The notes: generated by a model not told the origin, from the letters alone. A stretch of DNA of 64,000 bases from Paraburkholderia elongata (GCF_013177735.1 NZ_WOEZ01000055.1:1-64000); one strand, 5' to 3'. Counted from the first letter of the stretch, positions 1 to 9,367 are shown. A program made the numbers and translations.

Positions 1-1
1 A

Positions 2-874
2 TTCGCAGGCAAGGTGGCGGTGATCACCGGTGCGGCAAGCGGTTTCGGCCGGGCGTTCGCGGAGAAGGGCGCGTCGCTCGGCATGAAGCTCGTGCTCGCC
101 GACGTGAATCCCGAGACGCTTCTTCAAACCGTCGCCGCATTGCGCGCCGGCGGCGCCGAGGTAATCGGCGTGCCGACGGATGTATCCGACGCCGCCCAGG
201 TCGAAGCGCTCGCGCAAGCGGCGCTCGACGCCTTCGGCAAGGTACATCTTCTGTTCAACAACGCGGGCGTGGGCTCGGGCGGCTTCCTTTGGGAAAGCTC
301 GGCGAACGACTGGGCGTGGGTCTTCAACGTCAACGTGATGGGCGTCGCGCACGGTGTGCGCGCCTTCACGCCGATCATGCTGCGGCAGAACGAACCCGCG
401 CATATCGTCAACACGGCGTCGGTGGCGGGTTTGCTGTCGCCGCCCGCAATGGGTATCTACAACGCCTCGAAGCACGCCGTCGTGTCGCTCACGGAGACGC
501 TTTATCACGACCTGCAACTCGCGCAGGCGGCCAGTGGCGGCGAGGTCGGCTGTTCGTTGTTATGCCCGGCCTTCGTGCCGACCGGCATCGCCGACGCCGA
601 ACGCGCGCGGCCCGCGGAACTGCGCAACGATAGCGGGCCGACGCGCTCGCAGATCGCCGCCGGCAAGCAACTGCAACGCGCGGTGCAATCGGGCAAGCTG
701 ACGGCGGCCGACGTCGCTGACATCACGTTCGAAGCGATCGCTGCGCGGCGTTTTTACATCGTCACGCATCCGGGCATCATGGCAACGGTGAAGCTGCGTC
801 ACGAGGATATCGAGCAGTTGCGCAACCCGACTGATCCGATGTCGCTGAAGCCCGAAGTGAAGAACGCGAGCTAG
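2..874 (+). CDS. SDR family NAD(P)-dependent oxidoreductase, 5' end cut by window
   Basis: A classical short-chain dehydrogenase/reductase; the substrate cannot be told from sequence. The reading frame stays open to base 2 and reads FAGK just before the first strand, so the true start lies left of the window and the GTG at 14 is internal. Visible motifs are the cofactor loop TGAASGFG, the NNAG motif, the catalytic serine in NTASVAG and the YNASK catalytic pair. The C-terminal part (FYIVTHPGI near the end) is typical of SDRs that act on hydrophobic alcohols or ketones. An esterase gene follows 60 bp downstream on the same strand, so the two may be co-transcribed. The family call is firm; any specific function is open. 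Confidence 0.88.
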   Translation, partial: FAGKVAVITGAASGFGRAFAEKGASLGMKLVLADVNPETLLQTVAALRAGGAEVIGVPTDVSDAAQVEALAQAALDAFGKVHLLFNNAGVGSGGFLWESSANDWAWVFNVNVMGVAHGVRAFTPIMLRQNEPAHIVNTASVAGLLSPPAMGIYNASKHAVVSLTETLYHDLQLAQAASGGEVGCSLLCPAFVPTGIADAERARPAELRNDSGPTRSQIAAGKQLQRAVQSGKLTAADVADITFEAIAARRFYIVTHPGIMATVKLRHEDIEQLRNPTDPMSLKPEVKNAS

Positions 875-934
875 GGGCTGTTTCCCCACTTTCGACCCAT
901 TAACCTTCGGCGCCCACGCGCCACCAGAAGCCCG

Positions 935-1894
935 ATGCCGCTGAATCCGAAGATCGAGCAGGTGCTCGACATGATCGCGCGCGCAAAACGCCCGCAGCTT
1001 CACGAGTTGAGCCCGCAAAAGGCGCGCGCATCCTACGAAAAAAGCGCGCCGATTCTGGAGATCGCGAGCGCGCCGATGTTCGCGGTCGAGGACCTGCACG
1101 TGCCGACGCGCGACGGTGCGACGATTCGCGCGCGTCTTTATCAGCCGATAGAGCCAAGCTGGGCCGAGCCTGCGCCGGCGCTGGTGTATTACCACGGCGG
1201 TGGCTTCACGGTCGGCAGTGTCGATACGCACGATGCGTTGTGCCGGATGTTCGCGCGCGATGGCCGTTGTACCGTGTTGTCGGTCGATTACCGGCTCGCG
1301 CCGGAGTACAAATTCCCCACCGCCGTTGAAGACGCGTTCGATGCGTTGATCTGGCTGCACGCGCATGCCGCGGAATACGGCGTCGATGCAGAGCGGCTGG
1401 CCGTGGGCGGCGATAGCGCGGGCGGCACGCTGGCAACGGTGTGCGCGGTGCTGGCGCGCGACGCGGGCATCAAACTCGTGCTGCAATTGTTGATCTATCC
1501 GGGCGCCACGGGCTATCAGCAAACCGATTCGCACTCGCGCCTCGCCGATGGCTTCCTGCTATCGGGCGACACGATTCAATGGTTCTTCGAGCAATACGTG
1601 CGGGATAAGAGCGATCGCGACGACTGGCGTTTCGCACCACTCGACGGCAAGCGCGGCGCGCCCGATTTCAGCGGCCTCGCGCCGGCATGGATCGCGACCG
1701 CCGAATACGATCCTCTAAGCGATGAGGGCGATGCGTATGCCGAGAAACTACGCGCAGTGGGCAATCAGGTCACCCTGAAACGCTACCCGGGCATGATTCA
1801 CGAGTTCTTCAAGATGGGCGGCTACGTCCTTGACGTTGCGCAGGCGCATGGAGATGCCGCCGCGGCATTGCGGGCGGCGTTCGGCGTCGAGTAG
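935..1894 (+). CDS. alpha/beta hydrolase, hormone-sensitive-lipase-like esterase
   Basis: A 319-residue carboxylesterase of the HSL (family IV) group, hydrolysing short-chain carboxylic esters, probably in the cytoplasm since no signal peptide is seen. The oxyanion-hole motif HGGG lies near residue 87, the nucleophile elbow GDSAGG near 158-163, an acid candidate in EYDPLSDEG near 258 and the catalytic His in MIHEFFKMGG near 289, so the triad looks complete. Length is normal for the family. It sits just downstream of the SDR gene in the same direction, which suggests an alcohol/ester catabolic pair, but no substrate can be inferred. Confidence 0.88.
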   Translation: MPLNPKIEQVLDMIARAKRPQLHELSPQKARASYEKSAPILEIASAPMFAVEDLHVPTRDGATIRARLYQPIEPSWAEPAPALVYYHGGGFTVGSVDTHDALCRMFARDGRCTVLSVDYRLAPEYKFPTAVEDAFDALIWLHAHAAEYGVDAERLAVGGDSAGGTLATVCAVLARDAGIKLVLQLLIYPGATGYQQTDSHSRLADGFLLSGDTIQWFFEQYVRDKSDRDDWRFAPLDGKRGAPDFSGLAPAWIATAEYDPLSDEGDAYAEKLRAVGNQVTLKRYPGMIHEFFKMGGYVLDVAQAHGDAAAALRAAFGVE

Positions 1895-2013
1895 TCTGCG
1901 CTCTGTCTAAGCCGTCTGGGAGATCGTGCGATTGATCGCCCGGCTGCCCAGCAGCGAGGCGGTCAGCAAATGACCGTCAGGCAATGAACGGCCGGGCAGT
2001 CGCCAAACAGTCC

Positions 2014-2847
2014 TCAGGCAATCTCGCGTTCAACGTTGAACGCAAAGCTGCGCTCGAAGTCGCCGGGTCGCACGATCCGGTGCGAGCCGTTGTCGTCGCT
2101 GCGTTCGGCGGCCGCTACGCTGATCACCTCGCCATGCGCGACCACGCGTACCGCCGTCGTGCCACGCGTGCCGTATTCCGGCGTTTCGATAAACGCCGCT
2201 GACAACGCCCGCTCCCGTTCGAGCGGAATGCCGGTGGACGGCAATTCGTCATCGCGCGCGAGGCGCGGATCGCGCATCAGATCGATCAGGCGTTCGAGCG
2301 GCGGCATCGCATCACTCGTGAGCATGGCGCCCAGTTCCGCGCGTTTTTTAACCAGCTTCGGCCAGGCGGTATCGAGCACCGCGTTCGAGATGCCGTGCGT
2401 GCCGGGCGCGAGCAGCGTGGGCGCGATGTTCGAGCGGTTGCAGTACCAGCCGAGTTCGCGGCGCGTCCAGTCGCCGACGAGCAGATTGAAGCCGTTGTAG
2501 ATGTCGCCGGTTCGCGCGACGTGTCGCAGATAGTCGAGCGGCGTTTCGTGCTGGCCGTTACCCGATCCACTGAGCCAGTCGCTCACAAGCGTGCCGCGGG
2601 TCGGCGCATCGGCGCGCATTTCATGCGGCGCGCGGTAATTGGTCAGCGCGGCGAAGCGGCCATCGCGCGACATGCCGAGCCACGTGCCGCCGCCCAGCAG
2701 ATCACGACCGGCCAGCACGGTCGGTGCGTCATGCCACCAACTGATCGGCTCGGCGGTACGGCGGAAGAATTCGTCGCGATTTGCGGCGAGCGTGAAGAGC
2801 GGTCCGTCGACCGCATCGGGTCGCCAGTCGAAGACGATCAGGCACAT
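2014..2847 (-). CDS. NRDE family protein (TANGO2-like)
   Basis: A 277-residue member of the NRDE/TANGO2 family, named for the ANRDEF motif seen near residue 22-27. It begins MCLIVFDW, so Cys2 is in place as the putative N-terminal nucleophile that members of the Ntn-like fold expose after removal of Met1. The family is widespread; eukaryotic members have been linked to haem and lipid handling, but the bacterial role is not settled. It is transcribed away from the esterase gene and shares its direction with the small AbrB-type gene immediately upstream (24 bp gap), so the two may form a short operon. Confidence 0.85.
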   Translation of the reverse strand: MCLIVFDWRPDAVDGPLFTLAANRDEFFRRTAEPISWWHDAPTVLAGRDLLGGGTWLGMSRDGRFAALTNYRAPHEMRADAPTRGTLVSDWLSGSGNGQHETPLDYLRHVARTGDIYNGFNLLVGDWTRRELGWYCNRSNIAPTLLAPGTHGISNAVLDTAWPKLVKKRAELGAMLTSDAMPPLERLIDLMRDPRLARDDELPSTGIPLERERALSAAFIETPEYGTRGTTAVRVVAHGEVISVAAAERSDDNGSHRIVRPGDFERSFAFNVEREIA

Positions 2848-2871
2848 CGGGGGGCGTCTCCCGGTGAGGGC

Positions 2872-3084
2872 TTAAGAGCGGCAGAACTTGAAGTCAGCAG
2901 GAAGCTTGCCGCGAAATTGACGGAGGCGCGCGAAGTAGAAATCCCGCTTGGAATTACCCGCATCTTCAGGCTGCGCGTCAGCGGCGATCACTTCGAAAGT
3001 GTCGCCTTCGCACAGTTGCAGTAACTGGACCATGTCCGCAGGCAAACGGATAGCGAGGCTATCGCCCCATTTCAAAACTTTCAT
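2872..3084 (-). CDS. AbrB/MazE/SpoVT-type DNA-binding protein (orphan antitoxin-like)
   Basis: A 70-residue protein that starts MKVLKWGDSLAIRLP and continues with LQLCEGDTFEV, the swapped-hairpin AbrB pattern (K-WG-S-IRLP) of MazE, VapB and PrlF-type proteins. These act as antitoxins and autorepressors in type II toxin-antitoxin pairs. No PIN-domain (VapC), MazF or other toxin gene follows: the downstream neighbour is the NRDE gene and the upstream neighbour is ygfZ. The basic tail (KRDFYFARLRQFRGKLP) is where such antitoxins carry the toxin-neutralising segment. It is either a solitary regulator or an antitoxin that outlived its toxin. Confidence 0.7.
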   Translation of the reverse strand: MKVLKWGDSLAIRLPADMVQLLQLCEGDTFEVIAADAQPEDAGNSKRDFYFARLRQFRGKLPADFKFCRS

Positions 3085-3128
3085 GGCCTTCCCATGGATT
3101 TAACTGGCACGTGTCAAACTTGACCGAA

Positions 3129-4226
3129 TCAAACCTCAGTCGGCAACCCATACGGCAACGCCAGGAACGTCAGCGCCGGACCATCCACCGCGCCCAGGTG
3201 CACCGTGCCGCCTTCGAGCGCCGCCAGCTTGATCTCCACCAGCACATCGACGCCGCCTTCCGGCGCGGACGCCGCATTCACCACCATCCCGCACGGCTGG
3301 CCCGGATCGTCCGAGTGGAACAGTTCGGCACCGGCCTTGACCGTCTCCAGTTCGCCGGCCACGTTCGCGAGCGAGGTGCGCCGCTTGATCGTGCCGCGAT
3401 ACTGGCTGCGCGCCACCACTTCCTGACCCGGATAGCAGCCTTTGCGGAAATTGACCGCGCCGAGCACGTCGAAATTGACCATTTGTGGCACGAACTGTTC
3501 GACCACCGGTTGCGTGATGCGCGGTTCGCCCGCACGAATGTCGAGCCAATCCCATACGGCCGGCGACACGCGCTTGAGTTTTTCGTCGAGCAAGGGCAGG
3601 CGTGCCTCGACCACAGCCTTCGGGCCGATCCATAGATAGCGCAGCCGGTCGAGCGCGTCCGGAACACGAATCAGCGAACCCGCCGTGCCGTCCACCTGCA
3701 CATGCACGCCGTCGGGCAGCGCATCGAACACACCGGAAAGCGCTTTGCGCACGTCGCCTGCGAGGCCCACCACCGCCAATTCACCGCTCGCATCCACGAG
3801 CCTGGCCTTGGCGCGCAGGACGAACATGGAAAGCCGCTTCTGCACGGCGGCCTGCACGTCCTTCGACACCAGCAGGCGGATCGTCTCGCCCGTGCGCCAT
3901 GTCAGGAACGACGCCAGCAGTCGGCCCTTGGCCGAGCAGTAGCCAGCGAGGCGCGCATTGGCGGCGTCGAGATGCTGGGTGTCGTTGGTCAACTGGCCGT
4001 GCAGGAAGCTCGCCGCGTCGTCGCCGGTCACGTCGATCACGCCGAACTGCGTCAGCGGCATGTAGGCGCCTTGTCGGATGACGGCGTCGAATTCATCGGC
4101 GGCAGGGCGCGGCAGCGTAGGAAGTCCGACTGGTGCTGCGGCCTGCGCCGTGGCAGCGGCGCCGGCGGGCACAACTGCGGGAGTCACTGAAGGCGTGCCT
4201 GAAGCGGTAGCGAGCGGTGTGTTCAT
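3129..4226 (-). CDS. ygfZ: YgfZ/GcvT-fold folate-binding protein
   Basis: A folate-binding, GcvT-fold protein needed for full activity of some Fe-S enzymes such as MiaB. The diagnostic motif KGCYPGQEVVARSQYRG, with the redox-relevant Cys, lies near residues 266-282. At 365 residues it is longer than the E. coli protein because of an Ala/Pro-rich N-terminal stretch of about 40 residues before the folded part begins near LPRPAADEFD; the real start could lie slightly inside. It is transcribed divergently from mltG across a gap of under 80 bp that must hold both promoters. This ygfZ/mltG/tmk/holB neighbourhood is common in beta-proteobacteria. Confidence 0.92.
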   Translation of the reverse strand: MNTPLATASGTPSVTPAVVPAGAAATAQAAAPVGLPTLPRPAADEFDAVIRQGAYMPLTQFGVIDVTGDDAASFLHGQLTNDTQHLDAANARLAGYCSAKGRLLASFLTWRTGETIRLLVSKDVQAAVQKRLSMFVLRAKARLVDASGELAVVGLAGDVRKALSGVFDALPDGVHVQVDGTAGSLIRVPDALDRLRYLWIGPKAVVEARLPLLDEKLKRVSPAVWDWLDIRAGEPRITQPVVEQFVPQMVNFDVLGAVNFRKGCYPGQEVVARSQYRGTIKRRTSLANVAGELETVKAGAELFHSDDPGQPCGMVVNAASAPEGGVDVLVEIKLAALEGGTVHLGAVDGPALTFLALPYGLPTEV

Positions 4227-4304
4227 GGATTCCGAGAACAGTCAATTCTGACTTTAGCTAAGGCAAACAAGTATTATATGAGGTCCAACCCAGCCACGTT
4301 TCGC

Positions 4305-5315
4305 ATGTCCCTTCTGAAGAAATGTTTCGTCGCCGGCTCAATCGTCGTTGTGCTGGCCGCAGCCGCAATCGCAGGCGGATATCACTGGGCCACCAGCCCA
4401 CTCGATTTGACCCCCGCGCAACTCGATGTCACCGTCAAGCCGCACAGCAGTTTGCGCAGCGTCACGCTGCAGCTCAACCGCGGCGGCGTGCCGGTCGAGC
4501 CTGAACTGTTCGTTATCATGACGCGGCTGCTCGGGCTGCAAAGCGACCTGAAATCGGGCAACTACGAGTTCAAGACGGGCATCACGCCGTACGAAGTGCT
4601 GCAAAAAATCGCGCGCGGCGACGTCAATGAATACGTGGCGACCATCATCGAAGGGTGGACCTTCAAGCGCATGCGCGCCGAGCTGGACGCCAATCCGGCG
4701 CTCAAGCACGACACGGTCACCATGAGCGACACCGATCTGATGAATGCGATCAACGCGCCGGAAGCGTCGATAGGCAATGGCGAGGGGCTGTTTTTCCCCG
4801 ACACGTATCTATTCGACAAGAACACCAGCGATCTGGACGTCTACCGCCGCGCATACCGGCTGATGCGGCTGCGTCTGGACGAAGCGTGGACCGCGCGTGC
4901 GCCGAACCTGCCGTACAAGACCCCGTACGACGCGTTGACGATGGCGTCGATTATCGAAAAGGAAACCGGCAAGAAATCGGACCGGGCGTTGGTGGCGGCC
5001 GTGTTCGCGAACCGCCTGCGCGTGGGGATGCCGCTGCAAACCGATCCGACCGTGATCTACGGCATGGGTGAGAACTACACCGGCCGTATCAGAAAGAAAG
5101 ACCTGCAGACCGACACTCCCTACAATACCTACACCCGGATGGGGCTTCCGCCAACACCCATCTCGCTGCCCGGTGTCGCATCGCTGCAGGCGGCGATGAA
5201 CCCGGCGCAATCCACCGCGCTGTACTTCGTATCACGCGGCGACGGCAGCAGTATCTTTTCTGACACCCTCGGCGATCACAACAAGGCCGTGGACAAATAC
5301 ATTCGAGGGCAATGA
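4305..5315 (+). CDS. mltG: endolytic peptidoglycan transglycosylase MltG
   Basis: An inner-membrane endolytic murein transglycosylase (YceG family) that cleaves nascent glycan strands and so sets strand length. The ATG at 4305 ([11 protein letters not shown]) is preferred over the in-frame ATG at 4278 because it puts one transmembrane helix (about residues 8-25) directly at the N-terminus. The YceG catalytic region is recognisable, with the conserved Glu in [10 protein letters not shown] and the segment [11 protein letters not shown] followed by [15 protein letters not shown]. It overlaps tmk by four bases (ATGA), so translation of the two is probably coupled. Confidence 0.93.
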   Translation: MSLLKKCFVAGSIVVVLAAAAIAGGYHWATSPLDLTPAQLDVTVKPHSSLRSVTLQLNRGGVPVEPELFVIMTRLLGLQSDLKSGNYEFKTGITPYEVLQKIARGDVNEYVATIIEGWTFKRMRAELDANPALKHDTVTMSDTDLMNAINAPEASIGNGEGLFFPDTYLFDKNTSDLDVYRRAYRLMRLRLDEAWTARAPNLPYKTPYDALTMASIIEKETGKKSDRALVAAVFANRLRVGMPLQTDPTVIYGMGENYTGRIRKKDLQTDTPYNTYTRMGLPPTPISLPGVASLQAAMNPAQSTALYFVSRGDGSSIFSDTLGDHNKAVDKYIRGQ

Positions 5316-5935
5316 TGGCGCGGGGCAAATTCATAACGTTTGAGGGCATCGATGGCGCCGGCAAGACCACCCACCTGGGCTGGTTTCGCGAACGCCTCGA
5401 AGAGAAAGTCGCGAGCACCGGCCGCTCTGTCGTGATGACGCGCGAGCCGGGCGGCACGGCGCTCGGCGAACAGATCCGCGAGATCGTGCTGCATCAGAAA
5501 ATGGACCTCGAAACCGAGGCGTTGCTGATGTTCGCGCTGCGCCGCCAGCATCTGGCCGAAGTGATCGAGCCGGCGCTGGCGCGCGGCGACTGGGTGCTGT
5601 CCGACCGTTTCACCGACGCGACCTTCGCCTACCAGGGTGGCGGCCGCGGCCTGCCGCGCGACAAGCTGGAAACGCTCGAACGCTGGGTGCAGGGCGGTTT
5701 TCAGCCGGACCTGACGGTGCTGTTCGACCTGGCGCCGGAAATCGCCAACGAACGGCGCAGCGCCGCGCGCGATCCGGATCGGTTCGAAAGCGAGTCGGAG
5801 GCATTTTTCAACCGCACCCGTGCCGAATATCTGCGCCGCGCGGAAGAAGCACCGTACCGGTTCGCTATCATTGACTCTTCACAGAGCATCGCGCGTATTC
5901 AGAAGCAACTTGAAGAATTGATCGCAGTTCTTTGA
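5312..5935 (+). CDS. tmk: thymidylate kinase
   Basis: dTMP kinase (207 residues), phosphorylating dTMP to dTDP with ATP in the last committed step of dTTP synthesis. The P-loop [12 protein letters not shown] is near residue 9-20, the DR(F/Y) motif is in [18 protein letters not shown], and the LID-region segment [15 protein letters not shown] follows. Length and motif order match the bacterial enzyme. The start codon overlaps the mltG stop. holB follows after about 90 bp, the usual arrangement in beta-proteobacteria. Confidence 0.96.
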   Translation: MMARGKFITFEGIDGAGKTTHLGWFRERLEEKVASTGRSVVMTREPGGTALGEQIREIVLHQKMDLETEALLMFALRRQHLAEVIEPALARGDWVLSDRFTDATFAYQGGGRGLPRDKLETLERWVQGGFQPDLTVLFDLAPEIANERRSAARDPDRFESESEAFFNRTRAEYLRRAEEAPYRFAIIDSSQSIARIQKQLEELIAVL

Positions 5936-6028
5936 TTTTAAAAGAACATAATCCTGAGTTATAACGGTGACGAAGTTCGCTTGATATCTCAACAAGCGTC
6001 GTCAACCGATTGATTTAAAAGAGAAACG

Positions 6029-7063
6029 ATGATTTATCCGTGGCAAGCCGATGACTGGAACCGCCTGCAGCAGTTGCGTGGGCACTGGCCGCACGCCTTG
6101 CTGCTGCATGGCCAAGCGGGGATCGGCAAGCTGCGCTTCGCGCAGCACCTCGCGCAAGGGCTCCTGTGCGAGGCCCAGCAGGCCAACGGCGAGCCCTGCG
6201 GCGCGTGCGTGGCGTGCAACTGGTTCACGCAGGGCAATCATCCGGACTATCGGATCGTCGTGCCTGAAGCGCTGGCCGCCGAAGCCGGTCTCGCTAACGC
6301 CGCGGAAGAAAAAGCCGAGAAGGCCGACGGCGACGAAGGCAAGAAGACCCGCGCGCCCAGCAAGGAAATCAAGATCGAGCAGATTCGCGGCCTGCTTGAT
6401 TTCGTCGGCGTCGGGTCGCACCGCGGCGGCGCGCGCGTGGTCGTGCTGTATCCGGCCGAGGGGCTCAACATCGCTGCCGCCAACGCGCTCCTGAAAACGC
6501 TCGAAGAACCGCCGGCGGGCGTGGTGTTTTTGATGGTGTCGGCGCGCGTCGACCGGCTGCTGCCCACCATTATCAGCCGCTGCCGCCAGTGGCCGATGAC
6601 GATGCCTGCGCCGGATGTCGCCAGCCGGTGGCTCGCCGCGCAAGGCGTCGCCGAAGCGCCCGCGCTGCTCGCAGAGGCCGGCGGTGCGCCGCTCACGGCC
6701 CTCGCACTCGCGAGCGACGAGAACCGCACGCTGCGTGACTGGACCCTCAAGCAACTGGCCGCCGGTGCCGAGTGCGACGCTTTTGCCTGCGGCGAGGCGC
6801 TGCAGAAGCTGCCGGTGCCGCTCGTGCTCGGCTGGCTGCAACGCTGGATGTACGATTTGCTGGCGCAGCGCACGGCCGGCGTGCCGCGCTATTTTCCGCA
6901 GGCGTCGACGGCGTTGACGCGCTGTGCATCGCAAGCCGACGCCAGCGCGTTCGCGCGCTTCATGCGCACCGTGACGCGCCAGCGCGCTGTGGAGAACCAT
7001 CCGCTGAACGCGCGGTTGGTGTTCGAAGAACTGTTTATCGGCTACCGCGAGCTGTTCGCGTAA
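6029..7063 (+). CDS. holB: DNA polymerase III delta' subunit
   Basis: The delta' subunit of the clamp-loader complex, which loads the beta sliding clamp. The N-terminus (IYPWQADDWNRLQQL) and HALLLHGQAGIGKLRFA correspond to the AAA+ domain; the P-loop is degenerate (GIGKLR), as expected for delta', which does not hydrolyse ATP. The zinc-binding cysteines are visible as C-x8-C-x2-C-x2-C near residue 51-65. A charged insertion rich in Glu, Lys and Ala (about residues 92-112) separates the zinc region from the IKIEQIRGL segment and looks like a flexible loop. It lies downstream of tmk on the same strand. Confidence 0.93.
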   Translation: MIYPWQADDWNRLQQLRGHWPHALLLHGQAGIGKLRFAQHLAQGLLCEAQQANGEPCGACVACNWFTQGNHPDYRIVVPEALAAEAGLANAAEEKAEKADGDEGKKTRAPSKEIKIEQIRGLLDFVGVGSHRGGARVVVLYPAEGLNIAAANALLKTLEEPPAGVVFLMVSARVDRLLPTIISRCRQWPMTMPAPDVASRWLAAQGVAEAPALLAEAGGAPLTALALASDENRTLRDWTLKQLAAGAECDAFACGEALQKLPVPLVLGWLQRWMYDLLAQRTAGVPRYFPQASTALTRCASQADASAFARFMRTVTRQRAVENHPLNARLVFEELFIGYRELFA

Positions 7064-7169
7064 GTCTGTTGATGGCGGACGATCCGGCCGGGGCAGGCGC
7101 GCCTTACCGCGCCGTGCCCACTCGTGCGTCCGTCCGCTGATTCGTCTTCCATCTCACGTTCAAAGCACC

Positions 7170-7688
7170 ATGAACCTTTCCTACCGCGATGCCACGCTCG
7201 ACGATCTGCCCGCGATCGTCGCCATCTACAACTCGACCGTGCCGTCGCGGCAAGTCACCGCCGATCTCGAACCGGTGAGCGTCGAAAGCCGTCTGGCGTG
7301 GTTTCAGGCACATGGCCCGTACAAGCGTCCGCTATGGGTGGTGGAAGATCCGCAGCAGTCCGGCCGCGTGATCGCATGGCTGAGTTTCTCTGACTTCTAC
7401 GGTCGCCCGGCCTATCTGCGCACCGCCGAAGTCAGCATCTATCTGGACGAAAGCGCGCGCGGCAAGGGGCTCGGCAAGCAACTGCTGACGGCCTCGCTCG
7501 CGGCGGCGCCGGCGCTCGGTATCGACACGGTGCTGGGTTTTATCTTTGGCCACAATGACGCGAGCCTGCGACTGTTCCGTGGCTTCGGTTTCGACACGTG
7601 GGGGTCGCTCCCGCGCGTTGCGGTGCTGGACGGCGTGGAGCGCGATCTGGTGATTCTCGGCAAGCGGCTCGAAGCGGCCGCCGGCTGA
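7170..7688 (+). CDS. GNAT-family N-acetyltransferase, phosphinothricin-acetyltransferase-like
   Basis: A 172-residue GNAT acetyltransferase that uses acetyl-CoA. It resembles the Pat/YncA subgroup acting on the amino group of phosphinothricin, methionine sulfoximine or similar amino-acid analogues: the N-terminus reads YRDATLDDLPAIVAIYNSTVP, the acetyl-CoA loop is DESARGKGLGKQLL (R/Q-x-x-G-x-G/A pattern), and the C-terminal part contains GFIFGHNDASLRLFRGFGF. The amine substrate cannot be fixed from sequence. It sits between holB and tatD in the same direction, probably transcribed from its own promoter in the roughly 100-bp gap. Confidence 0.85.
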   Translation: MNLSYRDATLDDLPAIVAIYNSTVPSRQVTADLEPVSVESRLAWFQAHGPYKRPLWVVEDPQQSGRVIAWLSFSDFYGRPAYLRTAEVSIYLDESARGKGLGKQLLTASLAAAPALGIDTVLGFIFGHNDASLRLFRGFGFDTWGSLPRVAVLDGVERDLVILGKRLEAAAG

Positions 7689-7698
7689 TTTACAGTCG

Positions 7699-7746
7699 GA
7701 TTGATAGGCGGATTCACGGCCTGATCGACGGCCAGATTCACACCAA
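7699..7746 (+). repeat. 12-bp degenerate tandem repeat, four units
   Basis: Four consecutive 12-base units of the pattern GATTCACGGCCT (7699-7710, 7711-7722, 7723-7734, 7735-7746) lie in the short gap between the acetyltransferase stop and tatD. Units differ at several positions. No function is visible; it looks like a decaying minisatellite. Confidence 0.6.
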
Positions 7747-7770
7747 GCTATTTATCAGCAGGACATCATC

Positions 7771-8562
7771 ATGTTTGTCGATTCGCACTGCCATATCAAC
7801 TTCGAAGGACTCGCCGACCGCCTGCCGCAGGTGCTCGAGAACATGCGCAGCCATTCGGTCACGCATGCGCTGTGCGTATCGGTCGACCTGGAGACGCTGC
7901 CGTCTGTACTGGAGATCGCGAGCCAGTACGAGAACGTGTTTGCGTCGGTCGGGGTGCACCCGGATCACGAGGACATGCGCGAGCCGAGTCTCGCTGAACT
8001 CGTCGAACTGGCCGAGCATCCGAAGGTGGTTGCGATCGGCGAGACCGGCCTCGACTACTACCGCCTGGAAGGCCGCACGATCGCCGATATGGAATGGCAG
8101 CGCGAGCGCTTCCGCACCCATATCCGCGCGGCGCACGCCACGAAGAAGCCGCTGATCATTCACACGCGTTCGTCGGCGGAAGACACGCTGCGCATCATGG
8201 CCGAAGAGCGCGCGAGCGAACCGGGCGGCGTGATGCATTGCTTCACCGAACCGTGGGCGGTTGCCGAGCAGGCGTTGGCGCAGAATTTTTACATTTCGCT
8301 GTCGGGTATCGTCACGTTCAAGAGCGCGACCGACGTACAGGACGTCGCGCGCCGCGTGCCGCTCGATCGTTTGCTGATCGAAACCGACTCGCCGTACCTC
8401 GCGCCCGTGCCGTATCGCGGCAAGCCTAATGAACCTGCGTACGTAAGTTATGTCGGACGCTTCATCGCGCAACAACGCGACATGCCGGATACGGCGCTGG
8501 CCGCCGCGACGACACAAAACTTCTTCCGGCTCTTTAAAATCCCCGCGCCAGCTGGCGCGTGA
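7771..8562 (+). CDS. TatD-family metal-dependent hydrolase (YcfH-like)
   Basis: A 263-residue TIM-barrel metallohydrolase of the TatD/YcfH group, thought to act as a DNase or 3'-exonuclease on single strands. Metal ligands are visible: the N-terminal DSHCHINF (HxH), Glu in IGETGLDYY, His in LIIHTRSS, His in MHCFTEPW, and Asp in LIETDSPYLAPVPYRGKPNEP. The set is complete. The location behind holB is conserved in many proteobacteria. A GCGCCAGCTGGCGC palindrome sits at the very 3' end but lacks a T-run, so it is not called a terminator. Confidence 0.92.
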   Translation: MFVDSHCHINFEGLADRLPQVLENMRSHSVTHALCVSVDLETLPSVLEIASQYENVFASVGVHPDHEDMREPSLAELVELAEHPKVVAIGETGLDYYRLEGRTIADMEWQRERFRTHIRAAHATKKPLIIHTRSSAEDTLRIMAEERASEPGGVMHCFTEPWAVAEQALAQNFYISLSGIVTFKSATDVQDVARRVPLDRLLIETDSPYLAPVPYRGKPNEPAYVSYVGRFIAQQRDMPDTALAAATTQNFFRLFKIPAPAGA

Positions 8563-8614
8563 TGGATAAAGTCAATAAATATCAAAAGGATAGGGAAGTT
8601 TCCTAAAGCAAAAC

Positions 8615-9355
8615 ATGACAAATTATTCGACTTCGACCGCTGCGTTTCAAGAGACTTCAGCGGTGCAAACCGCCCTCGGTTCAACGCGCCGCAGCGCGTC
8701 GCGCCTCGCGCTGGCCGCCACGCTCGCCTGCGCCGCGCTGACTTCGTTGGTCGCCTCGCCGGTTCAGGCCGCGCCGATCGACTCGCTGGTCAAGTCGGTC
8801 AAATTCGACGACGTCGACGGCGTCAACAAGCTGCTCGCCAAGGGCATGGACCCGAACAGCGTCGATAACCAGGGCTACCCGCTGCTGGTGATCGCCGCAC
8901 GCGAGAAGTCGGACAAGGTGGGCGCGGCGCTACTCGCCAATCCGAAGACCGACATCGAGATCCAGGACAAGGCCGGCGAGAACGCCATGATGATGGCCGC
9001 GCTGAACGGCGACCTTGATTTCGTCAATCAGCTGATCGCGAAGGACGCCGAAGTCAACAAGAAGGGCTGGGCGCCGCTGCACTACGCGGCTGCGAACGGC
9101 CACGACGACATCGTCAAAGTGCTGCTCGACCATTCGGCCTACGTCGACGCCGGCTCGCCGAACGGCACCACGCCGCTGATGATGGCCGCCCGTGGCGGTC
9201 ATGTGTCGACGGTGAAGCTCCTGCTCGACAACGGCGCGGACCTCACGGTGAAGAACCAGATCGGCCTGACCGCGCTCGATTTCGCGAAGACCTACAAGGA
9301 GCCGGACGTGGTTGAGGGACTCACCGCACGCCTGCAGCAGATGCAACAGAAGTGA
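8615..9355 (+). CDS. exported ankyrin-repeat protein
   Basis: A 246-residue protein with a long N-terminal region ending in a signal-peptide-like hydrophobic stretch (LALAATLACAALTSLVASPVQA, cut after AQA/QAA near residue 53), followed by about five ankyrin repeats. Repeat signatures include GYPLLVIAAREKSD, ENAMMMAALNGDLDFV, WAPLHYAAANGHDDIV, TTPLMMAARGGHVSTV and LTALDFAKTYKEPDVV. Ankyrin repeats are protein-binding scaffolds; the partner is unknown. It follows tatD closely, a conserved pairing in Burkholderiaceae. The roughly 30 residues before the hydrophobic core are unusually long for a signal peptide, and no better internal start is seen. Confidence 0.85.
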   Translation: MTNYSTSTAAFQETSAVQTALGSTRRSASRLALAATLACAALTSLVASPVQAAPIDSLVKSVKFDDVDGVNKLLAKGMDPNSVDNQGYPLLVIAAREKSDKVGAALLANPKTDIEIQDKAGENAMMMAALNGDLDFVNQLIAKDAEVNKKGWAPLHYAAANGHDDIVKVLLDHSAYVDAGSPNGTTPLMMAARGGHVSTVKLLLDNGADLTVKNQIGLTALDFAKTYKEPDVVEGLTARLQQMQQK

Positions 9356-9367
9356 ACTGCGTGAAAA

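Noticed and set aside
8548..8561. Palindrome GCGCCAGCTGGCGC at the end of tatD as a terminator
   Set aside because: No T-run follows and the palindrome lies inside coding sequence.
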